DNA of 64,000 nt, taken from Caproicibacterium amylolyticum. GTDB taxonomy: Bacteria > Bacillota > Clostridia > Oscillospirales > Acutalibacteraceae. How positions within the stretch are numbered: the stretch's first letter is position 1; each line of letters begins with the position of its first letter. The position numbers and the translations under genes are program-made. Of this stretch, positions 18,249 to 26,554 are shown one piece after another. The stretch spans positions 868,001 through 932,000 of the forward strand of contig NZ_CP060696.1 in assembly GCF_014467055.1 (NCBI RefSeq), read 5' to 3'. Below the pieces are notes generated by a model. It was not told the origin of the DNA. It was given only the letters and a program-made list of their open reading frames with translations, and made no database searches.

Positions 18249-18751
18249 ATTTTTCAGAACTATCAAACCGTCGTCAAAGTACCCGTTCCTACCAAGTCGG
18301 CAAACCCGTAGAACCGGAAATAATCAAAAAGTGTCTGGAGATTACAAGGCTTGCACCGTCATCCCGAAATTGTCAGCTGTATCATTTCACCGTTATTTCG
18401 GGGCAAATAGCACAGCGTGCTGCCCGTTTGATTAGTGAAAACTTCAGCAATGCGCACATTCCTGCTTTTATTGTTATATCAAAGCTGGATTGTAAACCTG
18501 TCACCGCCGGTGAACGCGATTACCGGGAGGTGGACATTGGAATTGCCGCTGCTTATTTTACACTTGCGGCAGCGGAAGCCGGTCTGGGCACCTGCATATT
18601 GGGCGGATTTGACGAGTCTGGTATTCAGCAGTTGCTAAACCTGCAGGACCGTATCTTATTGCTAATTGCAGTTGGTTACGCCTCACCAGATGAATTTCTT
18701 AGAAGCAAGCAGAGGAAGTCCCTGCAGGAATTAGTCACATGGGTAGAGTGA
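18245..18751 (+). CDS. Nitroreductase family protein
   Basis: 168-residue flavin (FMN) oxidoreductase, shorter than the usual 180-220. It shows the family start (SNRRQSTRSYQ, equivalent to RRSIR in the family; LAPSSRNCQLYHF) and the VDIGIAAAYFTLAAAEAGLGTCILGGF core. The start codon overlaps the stop of the exporter gene (ATGA), showing translational coupling. In a biosynthetic cluster such enzymes often oxidise azolines or reduce enones; which applies here is unknown. Confidence 0.85.
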   Translation: MNFSELSNRRQSTRSYQVGKPVEPEIIKKCLEITRLAPSSRNCQLYHFTVISGQIAQRAARLISENFSNAHIPAFIVISKLDCKPVTAGERDYREVDIGIAAAYFTLAAAEAGLGTCILGGFDESGIQQLLNLQDRILLLIAVGYASPDEFLRSKQRKSLQELVTWVE

Positions 18752-18778
18752 CCGTCGGCTGCTTTTAACGCACAGCCT

Positions 18779-19180
18779 TTATCCATAAGTAACCGGTGCA
18801 TCGTCGACTTTCGTAAACAAGCGGCTAACAATCATGTTATTTTGCTTAACCGGCAAAAATATTACATCATCCTGCACAGAAATCTGATAAACTGCAGAAT
18901 CTGTTTTCATGAGATAATAATTTTCATCCTTGTAGAATTCCAATTTTCCTTGAAATACGACTTTATTTTCAGAATCATAAAGCCGTACATCATGATTGGG
19001 CCAAATTGAAATTCCATAGATTCCCCCGATGCCGTTTGTCGGGTTGGAAATGTAGTATCCTTGTGAAATCGACGCAGAGTGTGGTTTTGGCAGCAAAAAG
19101 TAAACATTCAAAATAAGAGAAAGCAGAATCAGAAAGTACAATCCAAATTTCAGGTATTTTCGCTTTTTCAACTGTAACAA
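18779..19180 (-). CDS. Small membrane-anchored protein of unknown function
   Basis: About 133 residues: a basic start, one TM or signal-anchor segment (FGLYFLILLSLILNVYFLL), then a beta-rich extracytoplasmic domain of about 100 residues with many aromatic residues. The start is uncertain: a TTG at 19180 lies only 3 nt after GGAGG, another TTG at 19171 is 12 nt away. It converges on the nitroreductase gene. Confidence 0.5.
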   Translation of the reverse strand: MLQLKKRKYLKFGLYFLILLSLILNVYFLLPKPHSASISQGYYISNPTNGIGGIYGISIWPNHDVRLYDSENKVVFQGKLEFYKDENYYLMKTDSAVYQISVQDDVIFLPVKQNNMIVSRLFTKVDDAPVTYG

Positions 19181-19449
19181 TCGCCTCCATTTAAATATTA
19201 CGATACAGCCTGTTTAGATATAACGAAATATTTTATGGCTTTGAAGGTTTAACAATTTACATAGTATTCTGCAGTCAAAATATTTCCAGTATGGTAAATT
19301 CCTAATTTTGACTATCCACTAAATTGTATTCCATAATTTCACTCATAGCATATCACTTTGAATAGGAAATGTATATCAATATTTTCCCCAATTATATTGA
19401 CGTTTTTTGATATGCATTTCGCAGTATTCAAAATCAAAAATGAATAAAA
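19181..19449. other. AT-rich intergenic stretch before the prophage
   Basis: I see no gene, RNA or clear regulatory element apart from the likely upstream region of the small membrane protein gene. Confidence 0.5.
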
Positions 19450-19450
19450 A

Positions 19451-19496
19451 ATCCGCACAGTTAAGCCCTTTTAGGCTTGACTGTACGGATTTTTTA
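19451..19496. terminator. Chromosomal terminator originally downstream of tRNA-Thr
   Basis: Near-perfect 17-bp stem (ATCCGCACAGTTAAGCC with GGCTTGACTGTACGGAT, two mismatches), flanked by A-run and T-run so active in both directions. Read on the minus strand it would end the tRNA-Thr transcript before the prophage inserted. Confidence 0.8.
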
Positions 19497-19547
19497 ACTT
19501 GGAGCTACTGGGCGGACTCGAACCGCCGACCTGCTGATTACGAATCA
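19491..19547. repeat. attL, 57-bp prophage direct repeat (tRNA-Thr 3' part)
   Basis: Identical over 57 bp to 58860-58916. It contains the 3' part of tRNA-Thr on the minus strand, from the anticodon loop through the T arm and acceptor end, plus a few flanking bases. The homology stops within the anticodon stem. The copy here is a fragment, the intact gene is at attR. Confidence 0.93.
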
Positions 19548-19739
19548 TATTTTCGCCTTGTTTCACCCGGCTAAATCGAGTTAAAAAATGGCTCAACCAT
19601 GCGGTTTTTCGGCGATTTTGAAAAAATCAACTTATGTGAAGAAATGAGATGCAGGTAGTCAAAAAGTAGTCAAAAATTTATTCTGGCACCAGCGGGGGAG
19701 GTCAAAGCAAATTTTTTTTAAATTATTTTGCAAAACCTA
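19548..19739. other. Left phage arm without genes
   Basis: Holds two direct copies of GTAGTCAAAA at 19655-19664 and 19666-19675, matching three copies near attR; these are candidate integrase arm-type sites. Nothing else recognised. Confidence 0.6.
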
Positions 19740-19784
19740 TTGACTTTTTATAGCCAAAAGGTTATAATATATACATAAGATAAA
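19740..19784 (+). promoter_or_regulatory. Accessory promoter copy 1 with operator in the spacer
   Basis: TTGACT, 17-nt spacer, TATAAT (19763-19768). The spacer and -10 contain an inverted repeat TATAGCC-AAAA-GGTTATA (one mismatch). The whole 45 bp recurs without change at 21296-21340. Confidence 0.85.
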
Positions 19785-19801
19785 GAGAGGAAGTAATCAA
19801 A

Positions 19802-20248
19802 ATGACAAAAGAAATCGCAATGACTTTTGCAAAGGCAGTTATAGCAGACGCAGAGAGTGGACGCATTTCATATGGTATTCGTAAGATTTTTTCTGACGAG
19901 TCTAAACCGCTCGAAGTCGGAATGACACTTGATTGCTCTGCGGATATGTCAGCCGGAGAAAACGGTGGGGAGTACGCTGGACAGCTTGATGGTACCTGCG
20001 CTATGGGATTTTATACTGATGATTTGATGCTTGAGCTGCTAGACGAAGATGAAGTTGAAGAAGCAACGGCTGAGGTTGCAAAGCGAATTTGCGATGCAGA
20101 TAACAAACAATATATTGGAGATAAACTACTTCTGATTGCTGGGAGCGGCGAAGAAATAGATTTTGATGCCGAAAATTGCAGTGGGTGTAGAAACTCGGTT
20201 ATAATTAAAGACGCCGTACTGCTTGCAATATCCGACATTGACATTTAA
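19802..20248 (+). CDS. Acidic phage accessory protein of unknown function
   Basis: 148 residues, strongly acidic, with a run of Asp/Glu around residues 77-90 (LLDEDEVEEATAEVAKR) and four Cys, two in NCSGCRN near the C-terminus. No family recognised. It is expressed from its own operator-bearing promoter, against the direction of the phage late genes, next to attL and followed by two HTH genes. Such position and acidity fit an anti-defence protein or DNA mimic, by inference only. Confidence 0.7.
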   Translation: MTKEIAMTFAKAVIADAESGRISYGIRKIFSDESKPLEVGMTLDCSADMSAGENGGEYAGQLDGTCAMGFYTDDLMLELLDEDEVEEATAEVAKRICDADNKQYIGDKLLLIAGSGEEIDFDAENCSGCRNSVIIKDAVLLAISDIDI

Positions 20249-20293
20249 ACTGCATAAACTGTGCTAACAGGCTATACGGGCGGGTGAAAAATT

Positions 20294-20833
20294 ATGAACA
20301 ACGTAATAAGAATGAGAATTTGTCGTCAGTGTGGCAGGCAGTTTCTTGGCGGCCCGCACGCCTGGTATTGCCCGGAGTGTCGTGCAGAGCGCAAACGTGA
20401 GCAGACTAACCGGTGTAAGCGCGACGGTGCGGTACGGAAACTTGGCAGCATAGACCACTGTCAAATTTGCGGGAAAGAGTATATTGTGGAAGGAGGATTA
20501 CAGCGATACTGCGCTTCCTGCGCTGCAAAACATCTGAAAGAGGTTGACAACGCCGCCAGCCTTGAATACAAAAAGAAGAACCCCGAAAAAATTAAAAAAG
20601 CAAACGTCGAATTCTTACAGCGTAATGATGGCCGCATGCGAAAAGTGCTTTGGCAGAATCGTATTAAACAGTTGCGCACATCCGCTAAAATAACGCAGAG
20701 GGAATTAGGTGAAGCAATAGGTTCCTCACAATCTCACGTGTCACAGTGGGAACTAGGAACCCGCAGGCCAGACGAAAAAAACTATGAAAAAATCTGCAAT
20801 TTTTTTCAGGTTGAGAGCCTAGAAAGGAAATAA
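20294..20833 (+). CDS. Zinc-ribbon plus XRE helix-turn-helix protein
   Basis: 179 residues. Two N-terminal Cys4 zinc ribbons (CRQCGRQF...YCPEC and CQICGKEY...YCASC) are followed by a basic linker and a C-terminal XRE HTH (ITQRELGEAIGSSQSHVSQWELGTRRP, residues 138-164). Probably DNA-binding. It shares a transcript with the acidic protein gene upstream and is separated by one base from the next HTH gene. It could be the regulator acting on the repeated operators. Confidence 0.78.
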   Translation: MNNVIRMRICRQCGRQFLGGPHAWYCPECRAERKREQTNRCKRDGAVRKLGSIDHCQICGKEYIVEGGLQRYCASCAAKHLKEVDNAASLEYKKKNPEKIKKANVEFLQRNDGRMRKVLWQNRIKQLRTSAKITQRELGEAIGSSQSHVSQWELGTRRPDEKNYEKICNFFQVESLERK

Positions 20834-20834
20834 C

Positions 20835-21287
20835 ATGGAAATTAAGGATTTGCTCCGCGATATGAGAACAGCTCATGGCTTGACTACAACGGAAATCGCC
20901 CAAAAGGCAGGCATGGCACAGTCCACATACTCCCGTCTAGAAAACGGCGGGCGTATTCCAAAGCCTTCAACTCTGTCAAAAATAGCCGCCGCTTACGGCT
21001 TGCCTGACAATTATTTTACGCTTGAAATAGCGCGACAGCAGAGCGACACAGCGCAGTTTGGCAATACAAACAATGCTGTATTTGCACAAATACCAGATAC
21101 CCTCGCTAGTTCCTTAACATCAGACCAGCTGACAGAGGTCGCAAATTGTGTTAATGCAGCTTATCACAGAGGCAAGGCCGATGCGGGCGCGGAAATGGTT
21201 GACAGTAATTGTGTGTATATTAACTCAATTAGCCGCATGATTGAGTGGGATAAAAATTTTGGGGTAAGATTTGTTAAAAAAAATTAA
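20835..21287 (+). CDS. XRE-family helix-turn-helix regulator
   Basis: 150 residues. An HTH domain lies at residues 4-60 (LTTTEIAQKAGMAQSTYSRLENGGRIPKP), followed by a helical C-terminal region with no recognised domain. It ends 8 nt before the second copy of the operator-bearing promoter. Position after an acidic small gene resembles Aca regulators of anti-CRISPR operons, which repress their own promoter; that role is inferred. Confidence 0.8.
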   Translation: MEIKDLLRDMRTAHGLTTTEIAQKAGMAQSTYSRLENGGRIPKPSTLSKIAAAYGLPDNYFTLEIARQQSDTAQFGNTNNAVFAQIPDTLASSLTSDQLTEVANCVNAAYHRGKADAGAEMVDSNCVYINSISRMIEWDKNFGVRFVKKN

Positions 21288-21295
21288 AAAAGTAC

Positions 21296-21340
21296 TTGAC
21301 TTTTTATAGCCAAAAGGTTATAATATATACATAAGATAAA
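21296..21340 (+). promoter_or_regulatory. Accessory promoter copy 2 with operator in the spacer
   Basis: 45 bp identical to 19740-19784: TTGACT, 17-nt spacer with TATAGCC-AAAA-GGTTATA, TATAAT (21319-21324). Drives the 106-residue acidic protein gene. Confidence 0.85.
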
Positions 21341-21360
21341 TAAACGGAGGGAACAAAAAA

Positions 21361-21681
21361 ATGAAAGAAATTAATCGTACGCAAGTACTTGAAACGCTAG
21401 AAAAAGCTTTGCGCGATGCAATCGAGTGCGAAGACACATTGACTTTTTCAGTTGCTATCGATGGAGACACAGGCGAAGCTTACGAATGGGATTGCGTTTG
21501 CCCACTTGATTGCCCAGAAAGCGTGTATAAAGGCAAAGATGTCCAGATTGCAAGGTTTGAAGCAGAGAAGTACAGTGTGTCCGCGAATGAAACGCCAGAG
21601 GAGCAAGAAGAGGATATCTGGGGAATAATCGATAATGAAAATCTTGAAGATTATCTTGATTACGCGCTTGACAATACTTAA
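21361..21681 (+). CDS. Acidic phage accessory protein of unknown function (second)
   Basis: 106 residues, very acidic, above all in the last 30 (ETPEEQEEDIWGIIDNENLE). No family recognised and no clear similarity to the 148-residue acidic protein upstream, although both use the same promoter. AGGGA stands upstream of the ATG. A bidirectional terminator follows. Candidate anti-defence or lysogenic-conversion protein, by context only. Confidence 0.7.
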   Translation: MKEINRTQVLETLEKALRDAIECEDTLTFSVAIDGDTGEAYEWDCVCPLDCPESVYKGKDVQIARFEAEKYSVSANETPEEQEEDIWGIIDNENLEDYLDYALDNT

Positions 21682-21777
21682 TGGTTATGGTACTATATTT
21701 ATGTTGTCAGCCGCACAAACAGCTGTGGATTGAAACTTTGTCATATAGTGCAACCTTTCTGGTACGCTATAACAAAA

Positions 21778-21815
21778 AATCCCCCGGTTTCCTTAAATGG
21801 ATTCCGGGGGATTTT
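21778..21815. terminator. Bidirectional terminator between accessory and lysis genes
   Basis: AATCCCCCGG pairs with CCGGGGGATT; A-run on the left and TTTTG on the right. It ends both the accessory block and the minus-strand late operon. Confidence 0.85.
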
Positions 21816-21826
21816 GTTATCTCAAT

Positions 21827-22084
21827 TTACTTTGCCTGGCCGTCGTAGGTCAGTGCCTGTTTGCTGTCCGACACGCCGGGGGTGGTCGGGTCATTGACTA
21901 CGCCAAGCAGTGTCAGCAGACCGAACACAGTGCCTACAATCGCCGATAGCTGATTGCTCAGCCCCGAAAAGTCAACGGTAACACCGAATAGCTGTAACAC
22001 CTGTGCAACCAGCAGCAACAGTGCGGGGATAGCAGTTACCCAAAAAGCCTTGTTTTTGATTCGTACAGTCCAGTTGATTTTCAT
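21827..22084 (-). CDS. Phage holin, phi LC3 type
   Basis: 85 residues matching the phi LC3 holin family (start MKINWTVRIKNKAFWV, two TM segments, then GVVNDPTTPGVSDSKQALTYD). It permeabilises the membrane at the end of the lytic cycle so that the amidase reaches the wall. Last gene of the late operon. Confidence 0.93.
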   Translation of the reverse strand: MKINWTVRIKNKAFWVTAIPALLLLVAQVLQLFGVTVDFSGLSNQLSAIVGTVFGLLTLLGVVNDPTTPGVSDSKQALTYDGQAK

Positions 22085-22099
22085 TATGTATTACCTCCA

Positions 22100-22372
22100 T
22101 TATTTTAATTCGTCAAGCCGATGATGCGCTTGCTTGGCAGAACTTTCTACCGCGGTCAATCGCTCACCGTGCTCGTTTAGAGTTGCATTAATTTTTACAA
22201 GTTCTGCCGTTGTGCCTGATACGCTGGATTTAATATCATCCAGCTTTGTGTTTACCGTGCCTTTCCATTCGCCGTCATTCGTCAGCTTTTTATCCCGCCC
22301 ACTCAGCCACCCAGCAAGGCCGACAAAGCAGCCTATAACTGCAATCAGCAGCCCAATATCTACCGCGCCCAT
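22100..22372 (-). CDS. Small membrane protein, XhlA-like lysis accessory
   Basis: 90 residues: N-terminal TM segment (IGLLIAVIGCFVGLAGWL) and a C-terminal coiled coil (LVKINATLNEHGERLTAVE). XhlA-type proteins have the coil and TM in the opposite order, so the match is by type, not firm homology. Between amidase and holin genes. Confidence 0.65.
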   Translation of the reverse strand: MGAVDIGLLIAVIGCFVGLAGWLSGRDKKLTNDGEWKGTVNTKLDDIKSSVSGTTAELVKINATLNEHGERLTAVESSAKQAHHRLDELK

Positions 22373-22376
22373 AAAA

Positions 22377-23246
22377 TTACACGACCTTTACATCAAATAT
22401 CCGGCGGTTGCTTGTACCAATTCCGGCAGAACCGCGTTTTTTTCCGGTCAGTTTAATCAGATAGCCAAGCCGGTTCGTGCCGTCCTGCTCCGCTGAAACG
22501 TCCACAATATCGCCGTTAAATGCATGAACCGGCGGGCAGCCAGATTCACAATAAACTTTGAACGTGTATGACTTTCCGACTGAAATTGAAACGTCTGTCG
22601 TCGTGTCTGAAACCAGTGGGGAAGAATCAGGTGCATATTTCAGCGGCGCGGTATGTACTGGCGGATGCTGTACAGGTGCAGCAGAATTGATTCCAAAATA
22701 TTTACAGATGCCGTTGTAAATTCCTGCGGCATACTTATCCGCGTTCCAGCCATCCATGTCGGCCGGATTGTCAATAAATCCGCATTCCACAAGGCACGCG
22801 GGCATATTTGTTTCGCGGATTACACAAATCCGGTCACGCCCTCCGTCACCAATTTTGGTCTTGACCGGCTCGCCGTGTGCGGGCATACCGGTTGTGGACT
22901 GCACTGCCTGCTGAATGTCAGTAGCCAGCGTGGTTGATTTGCCACCCGCAACGCTTCTGTAGGTTTCAACTCCATGCCCGCCGCCTGCGTTCAGGTGGAT
23001 ACTAACAAACACGTCCGCGCCCCATGCGTTTGCCTCGTTCGCGCGGCGGGAAAGGTCAGCACTGGGATTACTGTCATTTGGTGTGTGGTTGCTTGTCCGG
23101 CTCATTTTGCAGTCGAAATATTTGCTCGGTAGTAGAGCACACACGCGCTTTGCAACGTCCAATGCACAGTCAGATTCTTTCTTTCCGCAGCCAACGGCGC
23201 CGCTGTCATAGCCGCCGTGTCCGGGGTCTAAATATACTTTTGCCAT
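22377..23246 (-). CDS. Phage endolysin, N-acetylmuramoyl-L-alanine amidase (Amidase_3)
   Basis: 289 residues. The zinc amidase domain covers about residues 1-175 (YLDPGHGGYDSGAVG with the first His, NAWGADVFVSIHLNAGGG with the second, LVECGFIDNPAD with the catalytic Glu). A C-terminal beta-rich, Ig-like domain (from about 210) probably binds the wall. There is no signal peptide, so release depends on the holin. Confidence 0.95.
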   Translation of the reverse strand: MAKVYLDPGHGGYDSGAVGCGKKESDCALDVAKRVCALLPSKYFDCKMSRTSNHTPNDSNPSADLSRRANEANAWGADVFVSIHLNAGGGHGVETYRSVAGGKSTTLATDIQQAVQSTTGMPAHGEPVKTKIGDGGRDRICVIRETNMPACLVECGFIDNPADMDGWNADKYAAGIYNGICKYFGINSAAPVQHPPVHTAPLKYAPDSSPLVSDTTTDVSISVGKSYTFKVYCESGCPPVHAFNGDIVDVSAEQDGTNRLGYLIKLTGKKRGSAGIGTSNRRIFDVKVV

Positions 23247-23620
23247 TATTTTGTGCCTCCCTGTGCTGCTAAAATCGCCGCAAGTTGAACTTCAATATAT
23301 GACAGTTGCGCGAGCGTTACAATGTATTGGTCTTCCGTCTGTTCCGGTGCAGTGTCGGTTGCCTGTGCGGTCACAATCGGCTTTAATGCCAGTCCAGCAC
23401 GCAACGAGTAATTATTGTATACGTTGTCGCACGTGCCGTCACTGACAGTAAATGACGCAGGGTTTTGCGTTGCCGCATCTAATGTGGCAAAGTCTGCATC
23501 TGATTTTTTGATGTGAATTTCCAGCGTCTTGCGCTGGGCATTCTGCATGTAGGTTTGTCCCGCAAGAACGGACACAGCAGGAAAAGTAGAACCGTTTGCA
23601 AATTTAATTGTTGTTGCCAT
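23246..23620 (-). CDS. Phage protein between tail fibre and lysis genes, unknown function
   Basis: 124 residues, Ala-rich, no TM segment, no recognised domain. Conserved-looking position: small proteins here in clostridial siphoviruses are often baseplate-associated. Overlaps the amidase start by one base. Confidence 0.7.
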   Translation of the reverse strand: MATTIKFANGSTFPAVSVLAGQTYMQNAQRKTLEIHIKKSDADFATLDAATQNPASFTVSDGTCDNVYNNYSLRAGLALKPIVTAQATDTAPEQTEDQYIVTLAQLSYIEVQLAAILAAQGGTK

Positions 23621-23637
23621 AGTAATACCTCCAAAAT

Positions 23638-24399
23638 TTATTGTAATGTGTAACAGTTATCAGAATCAACGGATGAAGAAACTAAAGCGTCTGAATTTAA
23701 AATCATTGCAGGGCGAAACCCGATCGCGTCATTTGTTGTATTACCTTGCATATAGCCCCATGAATTCTCCTGCACGACGTATTGATTTCCACTAGTAGTG
23801 ATTTGCCTAAACGGGGTACGTAAAATTGAATAATTCGCATAGGATTTACGTTGTTCTGCCGCGTCAGATTGAAAAAAGGTCAGCGGCTTTCCCTCTGACG
23901 CGGATTCTGTCCGTGTCATATCACCACACTCGGACACTGATAGCAAAAAAGCCTTGCATTGTACAGAGTTAAATATGCAAGGTATTGTAGCGTTTATTAG
24001 CTGATTTTGTATAGACAAGGTTTGTACAAAAGTATTATTTAGCCAAGAATTTGCGTTACTAAGTAAAAAGGAAGTTACGTCATAAATGTTAGAATACTTT
24101 ATTCCGACGAACAAATTGCTCCTCATTACCCAAGTCCCATTACAGCTTATGTCATAAATACTTGTGTCCGGATTTCCTTGATGCACAATAATATACTGCT
24201 GTGGCACACCACTTTCATTGATCTTCAGCAGACTTCCGACTGGCAAATCAGACAGCTTTTTACCACTGGAATATACCTGATTCCATGCGCCATTTTGTTT
24301 TACATACCTTGCTGTGACTTGCTGCCACACGCCGTTTACTTTGGCATACCGCTCCGTGACTTCGTGCAACGCACCGCTTTGTTTTGCATATCGGCTCAT
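23638..24399 (-). CDS. Phage tail/receptor-like protein with DUF6273-type domain
   Basis: 253 residues. The N-terminus has three imperfect repeats of the pattern RY-x-K-x-(N/S)G-x-(W/L)-x-x-V. A domain then follows that fits DUF6273 (LSDLPVGSLLKI, SNANSWLNNTFVQTL, IGFRPAMILNSDALVS). DUF6273 proteins are common as distal tail adhesins and surface proteins in Clostridia. The ATG at 24399 overlaps the stop of the upstream gene (ATGA); an open frame extends 38 codons further but overlaps that gene. Confidence 0.72.
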   Translation of the reverse strand: MSRYAKQSGALHEVTERYAKVNGVWQQVTARYVKQNGAWNQVYSSGKKLSDLPVGSLLKINESGVPQQYIIVHQGNPDTSIYDISCNGTWVMRSNLFVGIKYSNIYDVTSFLLSNANSWLNNTFVQTLSIQNQLINATIPCIFNSVQCKAFLLSVSECGDMTRTESASEGKPLTFFQSDAAEQRKSYANYSILRTPFRQITTSGNQYVVQENSWGYMQGNTTNDAIGFRPAMILNSDALVSSSVDSDNCYTLQ

Positions 24400-25388
24400 A
24401 CAATCACGTCCCATGTGTCTCCGTCTAACCCTCCGGACGGAGCAGACGTACTGATTGTATTTGTAGCATTGGTAACTCGTCCTAATCCAACATCGGATGC
24501 AGTCGGTGTCCATGTTGATGGTCTAGCCCCCACCTCTGCGGCAGTGGGCATCCATGTGTCAGGTCGTGCGCCAACCTGTGCGGCTGTGTGCGTGTGGTTA
24601 ATTCCGGCATACTTTGCATCTGCCACGCTGCGCTTGTCATAGTCTGACAAATCAACGCTTGTTGCTACCCATGCCGCACCATCCCAAACATACGCTGTAC
24701 CATTAACCAGATGCCCTTTTGCGTCGCCAGCCGGGTATGCAGCTTGTAATGCCTCTAACGTTGCATACGATTCGCCATAGGCAAACGCCGCGCCAGCGTC
24801 GCCTTTTTCGCCCTGTGGCCCTTGCGGGCCTATGTCACCGGTATTACCTTTTTCACCTTGTAGTCCTTGGACACCTTGTGGACCTGCTGGTCCCACGATA
24901 GCGGACGGTTTTCCAGTGTCCGTGTAAGCTGTGCCATTGTACGTTTCCCAGTTCCCATTGTCACCAATTTTAGGCAGATTTTTTGTTTTTTCGATTGCCT
25001 GATTCAGCTCTTGCAATTCTGACTTGCTCTGCGTATCTGGCAATTCCGGGGACTCCTGCACGTTAATCTCAAACCGCGGCACTTTTTTGATGCCGCTATC
25101 TGCCGCAATACGGAATTCACCGTAATTAATGCCCGCAGCGGTCACGGCCTGACCGGCCAATACAACGCTTGCAGTGCTTCCACTGACGGTTACGCTGGCT
25201 GTGGAAAACTCTGTGTTGTCAGATTTCAGCACCTTAAATGACACCGTTTTTCCGGTCAAATCCAATGTGGAACCGTCTACATCAACAAACGTTGCGGAAA
25301 GCGTTGTTGCATCATAATCACCCTGTACCAGTTGTACCGGTTCCGTATTCATGCTGTATAAATTCAGCGTTAAATTTACTGCTTTCAT
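24396..25388 (-). CDS. Baseplate protein with BppU-like N-terminus and collagen-like repeat
   Basis: 330 residues. Residues 1-115 resemble the BppU N-terminal baseplate-binding domain ([19 protein letters not shown]). Then come a coil, a short collagen-like Gly-x-y tract ([16 protein letters not shown], near 165-195), a carbohydrate-binding-like [11 protein letters not shown] motif and two repeats ([22 protein letters not shown]). Likely part of the host-recognition apparatus. Overlaps the tail protein stop by one base. Confidence 0.8.
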   Translation of the reverse strand: MKAVNLTLNLYSMNTEPVQLVQGDYDATTLSATFVDVDGSTLDLTGKTVSFKVLKSDNTEFSTASVTVSGSTASVVLAGQAVTAAGINYGEFRIAADSGIKKVPRFEINVQESPELPDTQSKSELQELNQAIEKTKNLPKIGDNGNWETYNGTAYTDTGKPSAIVGPAGPQGVQGLQGEKGNTGDIGPQGPQGEKGDAGAAFAYGESYATLEALQAAYPAGDAKGHLVNGTAYVWDGAAWVATSVDLSDYDKRSVADAKYAGINHTHTAAQVGARPDTWMPTAAEVGARPSTWTPTASDVGLGRVTNATNTISTSAPSGGLDGDTWDVIV

Positions 25389-26539
25389 TACGTCACTTCC
25401 TTAATAATCACACCGTTCTGCACCGTGCAGTTTACGGTATTTCCATCCGAATCTTTCGCGGTGATGCTGCCATTCAGCGCGTTATCGTTCTGCAGCAATG
25501 CATTTTCAGCAAGTGACTGTGTAAGCTGTGCTGTATTGCGCAAATCATTTTGCAATGTGTCTGGGCAGCTTGACAGCGTAATTTTGTTCTTTTCCGGGTG
25601 CCTTGCGTACCATGTGTATTCCGACACAATTTGCTTCTCGACCGTCTGCCGGTCGCTGTCAGACACCGTAATTATGTAAGGCACATGGATTTCCATTGCC
25701 TTGTAATCCTGCCCAGCCGCTTTCGCAAGGTCGACAAAATCACATTCATAACTGGTTTTGGGCTTGCAACGCTTTGCCAGTTCCTTCTTTGCAGCGTCTA
25801 GCAGTTCGGCAGGGCGGGCAATTTCTGTGTTGGAATACCTGCCACAAACTAGCCTATGCGAATAAGTATTGTTTTCGATGTACTGACTATTTGCGTTGAC
25901 GGTTTCAAGCGTCACGCCGCCTTTGCCATACGCATACAGTCGTGTGCAGAAGTCATCGGCAGTCCCGGTATAATTGATGCTTCGCAGATTTGCGCCGACG
26001 GTCAGCCGCAAGTTTGAACCAGACGTGCCGCCCAAATAGCCGGTTGCCACGTCAAACACTAAAACTGCTTTTGCCTTCGTGTCATAACGATACGAGATAC
26101 CCCATTTATCCGCAAGCGCGGTCATACCCTCTAGCCGCGTGCCGCCATCAAACAGCCAATCCTTTTGTAATCCTGAAATTGCGGTTTGCGCGTGCTGCAA
26201 ATCATATGTCCATCCGGTAGGAAGAAACGTTTTTAATTGGGTTTCAAAATCGGACTCATGAAACCGCACGTGCTCTAAAATGTCTTGCTTAAACGTTTCC
26301 AAGTCCAGCGCAGCTTTGTATTCCGCTGTACCATCGCCGGACGTAATTTGTGTTACAACGAACCATGTATGATTTTCCGTCACAAGAATTCGGTCTACCT
26401 CGTGAATCAGGTAAGCCATTGGAGATTTGGAGGGTAGGGAAAAGGATAATTCATCAATTCCGGACAGCTTTTCTGTTACACCATAGTCGGCAGTATTAAT
26501 TACTCGGTCTTTGCCGTCACCAACGTTTCTTACAAGCAA
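25388..26539 (-). CDS. Phage tail protein (minor structural / Tal-like)
   Basis: 383 residues matching the siphovirus tail-associated protein that forms the tail tip below Dit (phage minor structural protein N-terminal type: start with VINTADYGVTEKLSGIDELSFSLP, VVTQI, a helical stretch after 340). It lacks a clear C-terminal peptidase domain, so it is a short Tal. Confidence 0.82.
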   Translation of the reverse strand: MLVRNVGDGKDRVINTADYGVTEKLSGIDELSFSLPSKSPMAYLIHEVDRILVTENHTWFVVTQITSGDGTAEYKAALDLETFKQDILEHVRFHESDFETQLKTFLPTGWTYDLQHAQTAISGLQKDWLFDGGTRLEGMTALADKWGISYRYDTKAKAVLVFDVATGYLGGTSGSNLRLTVGANLRSINYTGTADDFCTRLYAYGKGGVTLETVNANSQYIENNTYSHRLVCGRYSNTEIARPAELLDAAKKELAKRCKPKTSYECDFVDLAKAAGQDYKAMEIHVPYIITVSDSDRQTVEKQIVSEYTWYARHPEKNKITLSSCPDTLQNDLRNTAQLTQSLAENALLQNDNALNGSITAKDSDGNTVNCTVQNGVIIKEVT

Positions 26540-26554
26540 TTTGCGTCACTCCTT

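Noticed and set aside
19491..19547. Second tRNA-Thr gene at attL
   Set aside because: Only the 3' part is present; homology ends in the anticodon stem and no D arm or 5' acceptor follows.
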